A DNA stretch of 64,000 nt from Alteribacillus persepolensis. Its GTDB lineage: Bacteria; Bacillota; Bacilli; Bacillales; Marinococcaceae. Below, piece after piece: positions 17,909 through 27,573 of the stretch. The stretch lies in assembly GCF_900099605.1 (NCBI RefSeq), contig NZ_FNDK01000001.1:310001-374000 (forward strand), given 5' to 3'. The translations under genes and the position numbers were made by a program. Position 1 is the stretch's first letter; the number at the start of each line of letters is the position of its first letter. Under the pieces are notes generated by a model, which worked only from the letters and a program-made list of their open reading frames with translations, did no database searches and was not told the origin of the DNA.

Positions 17909-20644
17909 ATGAGTGCAAATCAAGATGTTTTTCAAGCCCGTAAATCATTTACGGCCAATGGAAAGACGTATTACTACTATGACATTCAAGCACTAGAAAA
18001 AGCGGGTATCGCTAATGTTTCAAAGCTTCCTTATTCGATTAAAGTGTTATTAGAATCTGTATTAAGACAGCTGGATGGCAAAGTCATCAAGAAAGAACAC
18101 GTAGAAAGTTTAGCAAACTGGGGAACGGATAAAGGTGGAAAAGAAGATGTTCCTTTTAAACCATCCCGGGTTATTTTGCAAGACTTTACCGGTGTGCCAG
18201 CGGTTGTTGACTTAGCCTCTCTTCGTAAAGCAATGGCAGATATCGGTGGAGATGCAGAAAAGATTAACCCAGCTATTCCAGTTGACTTAGTTGTGGATCA
18301 CTCTGTTCAAGTAGATGAGTTCGGTTCTTCTGATTCACTTCACCGCAACATGGATTTAGAGTTTGAAAGAAACGAAGAGCGCTATAAGCTGTTGAGCTGG
18401 GCCACAAAAGCATTTGATAATTACAGTGCTGTACCCCCTGCAACAGGAATTGTACACCAAGTGAACCTAGAGTACCTTGCTTCTGTTGTTCATACGAAAG
18501 AGACAGAAAGCGGAGAGGTAGAAACATATCCAGACACACTAGTGGGGACAGACTCACATACGACGATGATTAATGGCCTTGGTGTTCTTGGCTGGGGTGT
18601 AGGTGGTATCGAAGCCGAAGCAGGCATGCTGCAGCAACCATCTTATTTCCCTGCTCCAGAAGTTATCGGTGTGCGATTGAAAGGATCACTTCCAAACGGA
18701 GCAACAGCGACCGATTTAGCATTGAAAGTAACGCAAGTGCTGCGTGAAACAAATGTAGTTGGTAAGTTTGTAGAATTTTTTGGTCCTGGCCTTGCGGAAA
18801 TGCCGCTTGCAGATCGTGCAACCATTTCGAACATGGCACCGGAATACGGCGCTACTTGCGGTTTCTTCCCAGTAGACCAAGAAGCATTAAATTACTTGCG
18901 TCTGACTGGCCGTTCAGAAGAACACATTAAGATGGTAGAAGAATACTGCAAAGCGAATAATCTTTTCTATGAAGATGGAAAAGAAGAACCAGAATTTACG
19001 AAAGTAGTAGAAATCGACCTTGCTGACATTGAGCCAAGCCTTTCTGGTCCAAAACGCCCGCAAGACCTTATTGCGATGTCTGACATGAAAAAGCAGTTTA
19101 ACGAAGCACTGACAGCTCCTGCAGGAAATCAAGGGTTTGGTGCGGCGCCAGAAGATGTCAATAAAAAAGTAGAAGTGAAGCATCCAAACGGCAAAACGTC
19201 CACACTTGAAACAGGTGCGGTAACGATTGCAGCAATTACAAGCTGTACGAACACGTCCAATCCGTACGTTATGATTGGTGCAGGTCTTTTAGCGAAAAAA
19301 GCAATTGAAAAAGGGTTAGATGTTCCGGAATACGTGAAAACATCCCTCGCGCCTGGCTCTAAAGTTGTCACAAGTTATCTAGAAGATGCCGGCCTTATGC
19401 CTTATTTAGACCAGCTTGGATTTAACCTGGTAGGTTATGGCTGTACCACATGTATTGGTAACAGTGGTCCGCTTCCAGAAGAAATTGAAGAAGCAATTGC
19501 AGACAATGATTTGCTCGTTTCTTCTGTATTGAGTGGTAACCGTAACTTCGAAGGACGTATTCATCCGCTTGTGAAAGCAAACTACTTAGCTTCACCGCCG
19601 CTTGTTGTAGCTTATGCACTCGCTGGTAACGTGAACTTTGATATGAACAACGACTCTTTCGGTAAAGACAAAGACGGTAATGATGTGTATTTTGAAGACA
19701 TCTGGCCGGCAGCTGCTGAAATTCAAGAGTACGTTCATAACAATGTATCTCCAGAATTGTTTAAAAAAGAATACGAAAGCGTATTCGATAACAATGAGCG
19801 TTGGAATGCATTGCAGTCTGATGAAAATGCAGCATTGTATGACTGGGATGAAGAATCCACATACATTCAAAATCCGCCATTCTTTGAAGAAATGTCTGAA
19901 GAACCGGATGACATTAAAGAATTGAACGACTTGCGTGTAATTGGTAAATTTGGTGATTCGGTGACAACCGACCACATTTCTCCGGCAGGTTCGATTGCAA
20001 AAGACAGCCCGGCTGGCAAGTATTTGATGGATAAAGGGTTAAAACCTTCTCAGTTTAACTCTTACGGCTCCCGACGTGGTAACCATGAAGTTATGATGAG
20101 AGGTACATTTGCCAACATCCGCATTAAAAACCAACTTGCACCTGGAACCGAAGGCGGATACACAACGTATTGGCCAACAGGCGATGTAATGGCCATTTAC
20201 GATGCGGCAATGAAGTATAAAGAAGATAACACCGGTCTTATGGTGATTGCAGGTAAAGACTACGGGATGGGAAGCTCACGTGACTGGGCTGCAAAAGGTA
20301 CAAACCTTCTCGGCATCAAGACGGTTATCGCGGAAAGCTTCGAGCGTATTCACCGCAGCAACCTTGTCTTAATGGGTGTTCTTCCGCTTCAATTTAAAGA
20401 AGGGGAGAATGCAGAAACATTAGGATTGACTGGTAAAGAGACATTTGATGTAAAAATTGATGATAACGTGCAGCCACGCGATTACGTTCAAGTAGAAGCA
20501 ACAGATGAAGATGGCAACAAGAAAACATTTGAGGCGCTTGTACGCTTTGACAGTGACGTAGAAGCTGATTACTATCGTCACGGTGGTATTCTGCAAATGG
20601 TTCTTCGTAGCAAGCTTGCAGAAGCAAGAAGTGCCCAAAATTAA
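17909..20644 (+). CDS. citB: Aconitate hydratase (aconitase A)
   Basis: A 911-residue TCA-cycle enzyme that isomerises citrate to isocitrate with a [4Fe-4S] cluster and can moonlight as an RNA-binding regulator. Cluster cysteines are C446 (SCTNTSNP), C512 and C515 ([10 protein letters not shown]). The IRP/AcnA-type swivel domain includes [10 protein letters not shown] and [19 protein letters not shown]. The start is ATG 17909 ([14 protein letters not shown]) with GAGGAGGG upstream; an extension back to 17810 is not family-like. In B. subtilis citB also precedes yneP/yneQ, with different genes between. Confidence 0.97.
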   Translation: MSANQDVFQARKSFTANGKTYYYYDIQALEKAGIANVSKLPYSIKVLLESVLRQLDGKVIKKEHVESLANWGTDKGGKEDVPFKPSRVILQDFTGVPAVVDLASLRKAMADIGGDAEKINPAIPVDLVVDHSVQVDEFGSSDSLHRNMDLEFERNEERYKLLSWATKAFDNYSAVPPATGIVHQVNLEYLASVVHTKETESGEVETYPDTLVGTDSHTTMINGLGVLGWGVGGIEAEAGMLQQPSYFPAPEVIGVRLKGSLPNGATATDLALKVTQVLRETNVVGKFVEFFGPGLAEMPLADRATISNMAPEYGATCGFFPVDQEALNYLRLTGRSEEHIKMVEEYCKANNLFYEDGKEEPEFTKVVEIDLADIEPSLSGPKRPQDLIAMSDMKKQFNEALTAPAGNQGFGAAPEDVNKKVEVKHPNGKTSTLETGAVTIAAITSCTNTSNPYVMIGAGLLAKKAIEKGLDVPEYVKTSLAPGSKVVTSYLEDAGLMPYLDQLGFNLVGYGCTTCIGNSGPLPEEIEEAIADNDLLVSSVLSGNRNFEGRIHPLVKANYLASPPLVVAYALAGNVNFDMNNDSFGKDKDGNDVYFEDIWPAAAEIQEYVHNNVSPELFKKEYESVFDNNERWNALQSDENAALYDWDEESTYIQNPPFFEEMSEEPDDIKELNDLRVIGKFGDSVTTDHISPAGSIAKDSPAGKYLMDKGLKPSQFNSYGSRRGNHEVMMRGTFANIRIKNQLAPGTEGGYTTYWPTGDVMAIYDAAMKYKEDNTGLMVIAGKDYGMGSSRDWAAKGTNLLGIKTVIAESFERIHRSNLVLMGVLPLQFKEGENAETLGLTGKETFDVKIDDNVQPRDYVQVEATDEDGNKKTFEALVRFDSDVEADYYRHGGILQMVLRSKLAEARSAQN

Positions 20645-20659
20645 GAGACAGATATTTAA

Positions 20660-20690
20660 GAGCCGGACCTTTAACAGGTTCGGCTTTTTG
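20660..20690 (+). terminator. Rho-independent terminator after citB
   Basis: AGCCGGACCT pairs with AGGTTCGGCT, followed by TTTTT. Confidence 0.88.
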
Positions 20691-20803
20691 TTATACATCA
20701 TATACTAGAATAAAAATTTCACGTACCGTATTTTTTAACAAAATAGTATAAAAATTTATTCATTAGAACATAATGATAATAAAAATATATGGAGGTTTTC
20801 GTA

Positions 20804-20929
20804 TTGAAGAAGAAAAAACGCATTTCATTAAAAGAACTATTAGAAGAAAATAAACAAGAAATTCTAAATAACCCAAGCATATTAGATAAAATTGAAGAAA
20901 GATGGGAAAATAAAAAAGCGATGAAATAA
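20804..20929 (+). CDS. FbpB-like small basic protein
   Basis: A 41-residue basic protein (KKKRISLKELLEENKQEIL, then DKIEERWENK) whose layout matches the FbpB family of Fur-regulated small basic proteins, thought to help sRNA-mediated iron sparing in B. subtilis. TTG start with ATGGAGG upstream. The upstream A/T-rich stretch 20771-20786 (TAATGATAATAAAAAT) contains a half-match to a Fur box. Too short for default gene callers. Its own terminator follows. Family call is from memory of the consensus. Confidence 0.6.
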   Translation: MKKKKRISLKELLEENKQEILNNPSILDKIEERWENKKAMK

Positions 20930-20946
20930 AACACAATACTTCATAC

Positions 20947-20975
20947 AAAAAGCCGCCTTCATGGCGGTTTTTTTA
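20947..20975 (+). terminator. Rho-independent terminator after the FbpB-like gene
   Basis: AAAGCCGCC-TTCAT-GGCGGTTTTTTT. Confidence 0.88.
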
Positions 20976-21061
20976 AGTAGAAATTGTCGATAAAAATATC
21001 CTTTTTATATCTTGCTAAAAAACATAAAAAAAATCATAATGTAAAAGAAGGAGAAACCTAA

Positions 21062-21589
21062 ATGGCAGGAGTAATAAAAATGGATTATTTAGAACCGCAG
21101 CATCGAATGAAACATAAACACCGCTTTATTCCTTGGAAAATGTTATTCATCCTTTTGTTATTGCTTTATTTTAGTGTTCTTTTTTATATCACATTATTTG
21201 CTTGGAATTACGGATCTTCCTATGGAGCATTAGGACCAGGAGGGAGAAACTATAACCTTATTCCATTTCGCAGTATTTATCGTATTGCCTACTACAGTCC
21301 AACCATTGATAATCCTCTGCGCATTCTTGGAGGAAATATCATGATGTTTATACCTTTTGGTGTTCTTACTGCTCTAATAAGCTATAGAAAACGCAGAGCG
21401 TTCTGGCTTATTCCTTTGCTTTCCGTTCTGTTATCTATGTTCATTGAAGTCAACCAATTCATTTTCACCCATCGCGTTGCTAATATTGATGATGTTATTC
21501 TTAATACAGCAGGCGGTATAATTGGTGCTTGGTTCACTTTATTCTTTTGCTGGCTATATCAATGGCTAAAACAGCATAAAACGTTTTAA
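21062..21589 (+). CDS. VanZ-like membrane protein
   Basis: A 175-residue membrane protein of the VanZ family. It has an N-terminal helix near residues 25-50, the segment NYNLIPFRSIYRI (~res 66), GGNIMMFIPFGVL (~res 97) and the family hallmark IEVNQFIFTHRVANIDDVILNTAGGIIGA near residue 135. ATG 21062 lies just after AGAAGGAG; ATG 21080 is an alternative. Monocistronic, with a terminator behind it. The family's namesake gives teicoplanin resistance, but most members have unknown roles. Confidence 0.85.
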   Translation: MAGVIKMDYLEPQHRMKHKHRFIPWKMLFILLLLLYFSVLFYITLFAWNYGSSYGALGPGGRNYNLIPFRSIYRIAYYSPTIDNPLRILGGNIMMFIPFGVLTALISYRKRRAFWLIPLLSVLLSMFIEVNQFIFTHRVANIDDVILNTAGGIIGAWFTLFFCWLYQWLKQHKTF

Positions 21590-21625
21590 GAGCTGTCTCA
21601 ATCATTATTTGAGGCAGCTTTTTTG
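21590..21625 (+). terminator. Rho-independent terminator after the VanZ-like gene
   Basis: AGCTGTCTCA and TGAGGCAGCT form a 10-bp stem followed by TTTTTT. Confidence 0.85.
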
Positions 21626-21695
21626 TGCTATATTTTTTATTTACCGGAAAAATAATGTAGAATAGAAGAAGATTACTAAGAAGGAGCGTTCACGA

Positions 21696-24071
21696 TTGGC
21701 TATTTCAAATCACAGCAATGTAGAACATCATCTGCAAATATGGGAAGAGCATGTGGGGCACTATAGTCTGCAAGAAGCTCAGCAAATTCTCGATGAAGCA
21801 GATATCCAAATAGACAGCGAACGAAAGATAGCGGCGAAAGTGTATGCTCTTTTGGCAAGAGATCGATATGACAAACGCGGGCGATTTGACCCAATTGTTA
21901 AATATTGGATGGAATATACAAAAAGCTTGTATAACCAGGAGCCTGCCTATTTATATATGGCTGCTTTGGAACAACTAGAGTACATGAAAGAAAATATTTT
22001 TACACAGCCATTACCTTCTATGCGCGAAACCGACCAGAGCAGCGCACGAAAAAAAGCAGCCGGTCAGCTTCAAGATATCGCCGAAAAAGAACGGACTGTA
22101 TTGCAGCAAACAATAGAAAATATCGAACACAATCATATATTCTGGCACACACTCGCATCTTGGCACGATATAACAAAAACAGATATTATGAACATTCTAG
22201 AGGAAGGCAAAGCGTCATTTGAAACGCTGCAGCAAGCTGCCAATGATTACATTCAAACTGCATCTGGTTCCTTTTATTCACCTGAAGCCGTTCAAACCAT
22301 TAAATCGACCATTTCGCATATTAATCATCTGAAAAAAGAATGGTCTGCTCTTTTGAAACGATCTACGTCGCTGGCTTTAGATAAAGAAAATCCTCTGGTG
22401 GAATTGCAGCAAATGATTGGCCTGGAGAATATCAAAAAACGGGTACACCGTCTGTATCATTACCTCCAATACCAAGAACAACGCAAACAACGAGGCTATC
22501 ATTTACAAGACGAAAGAAGCTTACATATGATCTTAACTGGAAATCCCGGTACTGGCAAAACAATGCTTGCCCGAATGCTTGCCAAAATATATCATCATCT
22601 TGGTGTTTTGCAACGTGATGACGTATTAGAAGCAGATCGTTCCCAACTTGTCGGCAGTTATGTTGGCCAAACTGAAGAAAAAACCATGAACCTTGTAAAA
22701 GAAGCTGTCGGCGGTGTTCTTTTTGTTGATGAAGCTTATAGCTTAAAAAGAGAAGGAATGTCCGGAAATGATTTTGGTCAAACCGCTATCGATACACTTG
22801 TATCTGCTATGACAAGTGGCGAGTATGCTGGAACATTTGTCGTGATTTTGGCTGGTTATCCAGACGAAATGAGACAGTTTCTCCAATCAAATCCCGGACT
22901 TCGCAGCCGTTTCCCCGAAAGCAATCACATCCATTTACCGGATTATTCTTTAGACGAATTAGTAGAGATTGCTGATAAAGTGGCGTTAGATAATGACTTT
23001 ATCATCAACAATGACGGCAAACGAGAATTAACCAAGCGCATCGAAACAGAACAAGTAGATGAAACATTTGGCAATGCACGAACCGTTAAAAATATCGTTA
23101 TGGATGCTATTTTTCAAAAAGGGGCAAGCATCGGCGGGGATACTGCCGCTGATAGAGATGATTTTGCTTTATTATCAGCCGAAGACATGAAAGACCCTGT
23201 GATAGAAGAAAAAGCTTTACACACCGAATCTCCTCTTGAACAACTAGAATCTTTAATTGGACTGGACGAAGTGAAACAAGAAATGAAGAAGTTAACAGCG
23301 TTTATTCGTATTCAAAATGAACGTAGAAAGGCAGATATGAAAACAGCACCGGTTCAACTGCATACTGTTTTCACAGGACCGCCCGGCACTGGAAAAACAA
23401 CCGTTGCTCAGCTGTATGCCAGCATTTTGAAAGACATCGGACTATTGAAGCGCGGTCACACGATTGTATGTGGAAGAAGTGATTTGGTCGCTGAGTATAC
23501 AGGCCAAACTGCTGCCAAAACAATGCGCAAAGTACGTGAAGCACTAGGTGGTGTCTTATTCATTGATGAAGCCTACTCTTTAGCTTCACCTTCTGGAGCA
23601 GACTTTGGAAAAGAAGCATTGGATACGCTTGTCGATGAAATGACAAAACACGGAGAAAACCTCGTAGTGATTCTCTCTGGCTACTCTCGGCCGATGAAAC
23701 AGCTTTTCCAAGTAAATCCGGGTCTGACATCGCGTTTTAAAAAGACATTTTACTTTCCGCCGTTTACCTCGGAAGAATTAACTTCTGTCACTGTACAGTA
23801 CGTTCAGAACATGGGATATTATTTTGAACAAGGAGCAGCAGACGAACTGCATCGTGTATATCAAACAATGGATACAAGTGGAAACGCCAGGTTTGCGGTT
23901 GATTTTGCTGAAGAAATATTTCAACAACATGCGTTTCGCATCATGAATGATAAAAAAACAAGCACTGATTCACTACAATTAATCCAAACAACCGATATAT
24001 ATGCAGCTAAAGCAGATAAACAAGTAGAAAGCGAGGATAATACGAATGAAAGTCACTCAAACAAACATTGA
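21696..24071 (+). CDS. Tandem AAA+ ATPase, SpoVK/CbbX-like, duplicated module
   Basis: A 791-residue protein with two complete AAA+ modules of the SpoVK/CbbX type after an N-terminal helical region of about 240 residues. Module 1 has Walker A GNPGTGKT (~281), Walker B GVLFVDEAYSL and arginine finger region NPGLRSRFP. Module 2 has GPPGTGKT (~560), GVLFIDEAYSL and NPGLTSRFK. B. subtilis SpoVK has one such module in about 320 residues, so this is a fused double version. TTG start with AAGGAG upstream. The last 26 bases overlap the thioesterase gene. A sporulation role is inferred from the family. Confidence 0.85.
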   Translation: MAISNHSNVEHHLQIWEEHVGHYSLQEAQQILDEADIQIDSERKIAAKVYALLARDRYDKRGRFDPIVKYWMEYTKSLYNQEPAYLYMAALEQLEYMKENIFTQPLPSMRETDQSSARKKAAGQLQDIAEKERTVLQQTIENIEHNHIFWHTLASWHDITKTDIMNILEEGKASFETLQQAANDYIQTASGSFYSPEAVQTIKSTISHINHLKKEWSALLKRSTSLALDKENPLVELQQMIGLENIKKRVHRLYHYLQYQEQRKQRGYHLQDERSLHMILTGNPGTGKTMLARMLAKIYHHLGVLQRDDVLEADRSQLVGSYVGQTEEKTMNLVKEAVGGVLFVDEAYSLKREGMSGNDFGQTAIDTLVSAMTSGEYAGTFVVILAGYPDEMRQFLQSNPGLRSRFPESNHIHLPDYSLDELVEIADKVALDNDFIINNDGKRELTKRIETEQVDETFGNARTVKNIVMDAIFQKGASIGGDTAADRDDFALLSAEDMKDPVIEEKALHTESPLEQLESLIGLDEVKQEMKKLTAFIRIQNERRKADMKTAPVQLHTVFTGPPGTGKTTVAQLYASILKDIGLLKRGHTIVCGRSDLVAEYTGQTAAKTMRKVREALGGVLFIDEAYSLASPSGADFGKEALDTLVDEMTKHGENLVVILSGYSRPMKQLFQVNPGLTSRFKKTFYFPPFTSEELTSVTVQYVQNMGYYFEQGAADELHRVYQTMDTSGNARFAVDFAEEIFQQHAFRIMNDKKTSTDSLQLIQTTDIYAAKADKQVESEDNTNESHSNKH

Positions 24072-24462
24072 TGTTCGATATGCAGAAACCGATCAAATGG
24101 GGGTTGTCCATCATTCTAACTATGTCGTATGGTGTGAATTAGGCCGGACCAAGTTAATTAACGAACTAGGATTTGATTATGCAGAATTGGAATCATCTGG
24201 TATATTATCACCAGTTATCAACATAAACCTTGACTACAAACAGCCCGCTCATTTTGGAGAAACGGTCACTATTTCAACATGGATTGAATCTTATGATGGA
24301 ATCCGTGTGATTTATGGTTATCACACGGAAAACGAAAAAGGAACAACCTGTATGGAAGGGACGAGTACTCATGTCTGTGTGAATAAAGAAACATTTCGTC
24401 CGATATCCATCAAAAAACACTTGCCAGACTGGCACAAAACATACGAAAAACATAAAAAATAA
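24046..24462 (+). CDS. yneP: Acyl-CoA thioesterase, 4HBT family (YneP)
   Basis: A 138-residue hotdog-fold thioesterase of the YbgC/FadM type. The catalytic Asp lies in RYAETDQMGVVHHSNYVVW (residues ~11-29), the family signature; VININLDYKQPAHFGE and EGTSTHVCVN follow. It starts 26 bases before the AAA+ gene ends, suggesting coupling, and precedes yneQ as in B. subtilis. Substrate unknown. Confidence 0.92.
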   Translation: MKVTQTNIDVRYAETDQMGVVHHSNYVVWCELGRTKLINELGFDYAELESSGILSPVININLDYKQPAHFGETVTISTWIESYDGIRVIYGYHTENEKGTTCMEGTSTHVCVNKETFRPISIKKHLPDWHKTYEKHKK

Positions 24463-24512
24463 TAAACCGTTATATGGATTGGAATTGATGTAAATAGAAA
24501 GAAGGAAAAACA

Positions 24513-24854
24513 ATGGCATTTGGAATAACAAAAGAAGAGTTAAATGCTTGGAAAGAAAAAGCATCTAACGAAGAAATAGCTTTTATCACCCATTACTGGT
24601 ACGATGACCGCTTTCCTGACTGCAGTACGGTAACAAAAGCAGGCTGCAAAAACATCTCGAAATTAAAAGCGTGGGGAAGGGAGTACGGATTAAAACCGGA
24701 GTGGATTCATTATCGCAATCCTTTCCCTCACTTTGATCTGCTTGGTGAACGGCAGCGCCATATTTTGAAAGCAGAAAAACAATTCCAGCAAATCGAACGG
24801 TTTGCTTTAGATGACAGGACACGTTTGAAGGAAAGCGAAACCAGGAAAAGGTAA
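24513..24854 (+). CDS. yneQ: Conserved protein YneQ
   Basis: A 113-residue soluble protein matching YneQ by position after yneP and by sequence (HYWYDDRFPDCSTVTKAGC, WGREYGLKPEWIHYRNPFPHFDLLG). Conserved aromatic, Asp and Cys residues are visible, but no catalytic function is known. ATG with AGAAAGAAGG upstream. Confidence 0.85.
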   Translation: MAFGITKEELNAWKEKASNEEIAFITHYWYDDRFPDCSTVTKAGCKNISKLKAWGREYGLKPEWIHYRNPFPHFDLLGERQRHILKAEKQFQQIERFALDDRTRLKESETRKR

Positions 24855-24880
24855 TATAAACAATACATGGAGGGATAAAG

Positions 24881-25708
24881 ATGCGTACCACACAAAACGA
24901 CATTATTAATGACTTACAAGTACGTTCGACCATTGATTCCAATGAAGAAATAACAAAACGGGTACGTTTTTTAAAAGAGTATGCGAAACAAACTGGCAGC
25001 AGCGGTTTTGTCCTTGGTGTTTCCGGCGGTCAAGATTCTTCTCTAGCCGGTAAATTAGCTCAGCTGGCTGTAAACGAATTGAATAAGGAAGAAACAAAAA
25101 CATATACATTTATAGCGGTCCGCCTTCCTTATGGGAAACAATTTGATGAAGACGATGCTGCTGCAGCCATGGCATTTATTTCACCTGACAAAGACATCAC
25201 GGTCAATATTCAGCCAGCTGTCGATGCATCCGAACGTGCCTTTGAAGAAGGGGTAGGCCAAAAGATGAGTGACTTTAACAAAGGAAATACAAAAGCCAGA
25301 GAGCGCATGAAAGTACAATATGATATTGCTGCAGAATACGGATGTTTAGTGATCGGCACCGATCATGCAGCAGAAGCAGTAACAGGGTTTTTCACTAAAC
25401 ATGGAGATGGGGCATGCGATATTGCACCATTAGCTGGCTTAAATAAACGACAAGGAAAGCAGCTATTAAAAGAGTTGAATGCTCCAGCCTCTCTATATGA
25501 AAAAGTGCCAACTGCTGATTTAGAAAGTGATAAACCAGGTCTGCCGGATGAAGAAGCACTTGGTATGACATATGAACAAATCGATGACTTCTTAGAAGGA
25601 AAAACTATTGATACAAACACAGCAGAAAAGCTGATTAAAAAGTACAATCAAACGGAGCATAAGCGACAGCTGCCCGTTACCATCCATGACAGCTGGTGGA
25701 AATCGTAG
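24881..25708 (+). CDS. nadE: NH3-dependent NAD+ synthetase
   Basis: A 275-residue enzyme that amidates nicotinic acid adenine dinucleotide to NAD+ using ammonia and ATP. The PP-loop is VSGGQDSSLAGKLAQLA near residue 47. Other family segments are GTDHAAEAVTGFFTKHGDGACDI (~163), KVPTADLESDKPGLPDEEALG and HKRQLPVTIHDSWWK at the C-terminus. It has no glutaminase domain, so it is the ammonia-dependent form. GGAGGG precedes the ATG. Confidence 0.97.
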   Translation: MRTTQNDIINDLQVRSTIDSNEEITKRVRFLKEYAKQTGSSGFVLGVSGGQDSSLAGKLAQLAVNELNKEETKTYTFIAVRLPYGKQFDEDDAAAAMAFISPDKDITVNIQPAVDASERAFEEGVGQKMSDFNKGNTKARERMKVQYDIAAEYGCLVIGTDHAAEAVTGFFTKHGDGACDIAPLAGLNKRQGKQLLKELNAPASLYEKVPTADLESDKPGLPDEEALGMTYEQIDDFLEGKTIDTNTAEKLIKKYNQTEHKRQLPVTIHDSWWKS

Positions 25709-25794
25709 CATCATTTATAAACTACCTGATTCCATTCGTTACAGGAACTCATACGATTTATCAGGCTTTTTCAGGGATAGAGGAGAGGGAAAAC

Positions 25795-26316
25795 ATGGAT
25801 AAAAAGTATTGGTTTTTACTAGCACTCACATTAATTCTCGGTGTTTTCAGCGGAATGTTTATTGAATCACAGCGACATACAGGAGAGAACATCGACAGCA
25901 GCAGTGATCAATTCACCCAAACAGTTGCAGCCGATTCAGAACATTTACTGGAAATGGGGGAAACAGGGCGTGTCAACCGCTTTGATATTACGGTTCATGA
26001 TGCGTACATAATGAGCCAGGAAGAAAAACATTATGTCATCGTAGACGTATCTTTTCTAAATACAGCAGAAGAGGTGCGTGAGATTCCTCTATTTAACACG
26101 ATCGTTGTGGATGAAAGTGGTCATACATCGGAATATGAGACCACACATGATGACCAACGCCTTGTTGGCGGACAAATCCGTCCAGAGGGACTTCGCCGTG
26201 GAACCATTGCGTTTCCAGTTAAGTCTTCCTCGCACTATGAATTCTCTTATGTAGACCATACAGGAAGAGGCATGGCAACATGGAAATTAGAATTAAATGA
26301 AGAGAAAAACGCATAA
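25795..26316 (+). CDS. DUF4352-like membrane-anchored extracellular protein
   Basis: A 173-residue protein with an N-terminal membrane anchor (YWFLLALTLILGVFSGMFI) and an Ig-like extracellular domain of the DUF4352 type: FDITVHDAYIM, VDVSFLNTAEEVREIP, VGGQIRPEGLRRGTIAFPV. No lipobox Cys. ATG 25795 has AGAGGAGAGGG upstream; a longer frame back to 25696 would overlap nadE. Function unknown; such domains occur in cell-surface and telokin-like proteins. Confidence 0.72.
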   Translation: MDKKYWFLLALTLILGVFSGMFIESQRHTGENIDSSSDQFTQTVAADSEHLLEMGETGRVNRFDITVHDAYIMSQEEKHYVIVDVSFLNTAEEVREIPLFNTIVVDESGHTSEYETTHDDQRLVGGQIRPEGLRRGTIAFPVKSSSHYEFSYVDHTGRGMATWKLELNEEKNA

Positions 26317-26577
26317 CAGCGTTGTCTTTATAGATTTTTATTCAGGCGGAGGGATTCGTCTGAATTTATGTTTTTAAGAGCAAAAATAAGAGAGTGTCTT
26401 CACTCTAGTTTTCCCATGCGATTATCATTAAACAATACGATGAAATTCTTGAAGAGGTATTGCCTATTTTCACAATTCATGATATTTTGTAGAATTAAAG
26501 CAGCTGTTCAAAGGACGAATATAAAATCAATCATATAAAGAAAAGAATAGAAATTCATGAAGGAGTACGAGAGACGT

Positions 26578-27486
26578 ATGCCTATTAAAGTACCAGATCA
26601 TTTACCGGCAAAAGATATATTAACTAAAGAAAATATTTTCGTTATGAATGAAAGTCGTGCGTACACACAGGACATCCGGCCTCTAAAAATTCTTATACTG
26701 AATTTAATGCCTTTAAAAGAAACGACAGAAACACAAATTTTACGTATGCTCGGCAATACTCCTCTGCAAGTGGATGTATCTTTTCTGCATCCTGATACGC
26801 ATCGTTCTAAAAATACACCTCAAGAACATTTAGCAGCGTTTTATAAAACATTTGATGAAATCAGTTATCGTAAATTTGACGGAATGATTATTACCGGGGC
26901 GCCAATAGAAAAACTGGACTTTGAAGAGGTCGACTATTGGGAGGAAATGACAAAAATTTTACAGTGGAGTACAGAAAACGTTACCTCCACGCTCCATATT
27001 TGCTGGGGTGCACAAGCTGGATTATACTACCACTACGGAGTTCCAAAACATTCACTTCCAGAAAAGAAATTTGGTATTTTTAAACATAGAATTAATAATC
27101 CCCATCATCGTTTATTAAGAGGGTTTGATGATGAATTTTACGTCCCGCATTCACGTTATACAGAGACACGCAGAAGTGATGTGGAAAAAGTTCCAGAATT
27201 AGAGATTCTCTCAGAATCTGAAGAAGCTGGCTTGTACCTGGTCGCCTCCAAAGATGGCAAGCAAATTTTTCTGACCGGCCACAGTGAATATGATAAAGAA
27301 ACACTACAAGATGAATATATAAGAGATAACCGCAGAGGAATAGGAACCGACATCCCTGAAAACTATTTTCCAGAAAACAATCATTTATTAGAACCGCGGC
27401 TTAAATGGCGGGCTCATTCCAATCTATTGTATTCCAATTGGCTGAACTACTTTGTTTATCAACAAACGCCTTATGATTTTGCGTGA
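26578..27486 (+). CDS. metA: Homoserine O-acyltransferase MetA, probably acetyl-specific
   Basis: A 302-residue enzyme of methionine synthesis that acylates homoserine. The start ATG 26578 gives the family N-terminus [11 protein letters not shown] with AAGGAG upstream. The catalytic triad is C142 (HICWGAQAG), H235 and E237 (GHSEYD). Residue 111 is Glu (GAPIEKLDF). In the family Glu111 goes with acetyl-CoA use, as in B. cereus, and Gly111 with succinyl-CoA, so this is likely a homoserine O-acetyltransferase despite the common MetA name. No SAM riboswitch is visible in the 261-base upstream region. A terminator follows. Confidence 0.95.
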   Translation: MPIKVPDHLPAKDILTKENIFVMNESRAYTQDIRPLKILILNLMPLKETTETQILRMLGNTPLQVDVSFLHPDTHRSKNTPQEHLAAFYKTFDEISYRKFDGMIITGAPIEKLDFEEVDYWEEMTKILQWSTENVTSTLHICWGAQAGLYYHYGVPKHSLPEKKFGIFKHRINNPHHRLLRGFDDEFYVPHSRYTETRRSDVEKVPELEILSESEEAGLYLVASKDGKQIFLTGHSEYDKETLQDEYIRDNRRGIGTDIPENYFPENNHLLEPRLKWRAHSNLLYSNWLNYFVYQQTPYDFA

Positions 27487-27502
27487 AAGCAAGGCACACA
27501 TG

Positions 27503-27540
27503 AATCTGTATAAGAAAGAAGCTCTTATACAGATTTTTTC
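27503..27540 (+). terminator. Rho-independent terminator after metA
   Basis: AATCTGTATAAGA and TCTTATACAGATT form a perfect 13-bp stem followed by TTTT. Confidence 0.9.
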
Positions 27541-27573
27541 GTTAAATTAGCTGATGAATATAGGTGATATAAA

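Noticed and set aside
26317-26577. Possible SAM (S-box) or T-box riboswitch before metA
   Set aside because: The conserved S-box and T-box sequence blocks are absent; only an imperfect TTCAGGCG/CGTCTGAA hairpin belonging to the previous gene is seen.
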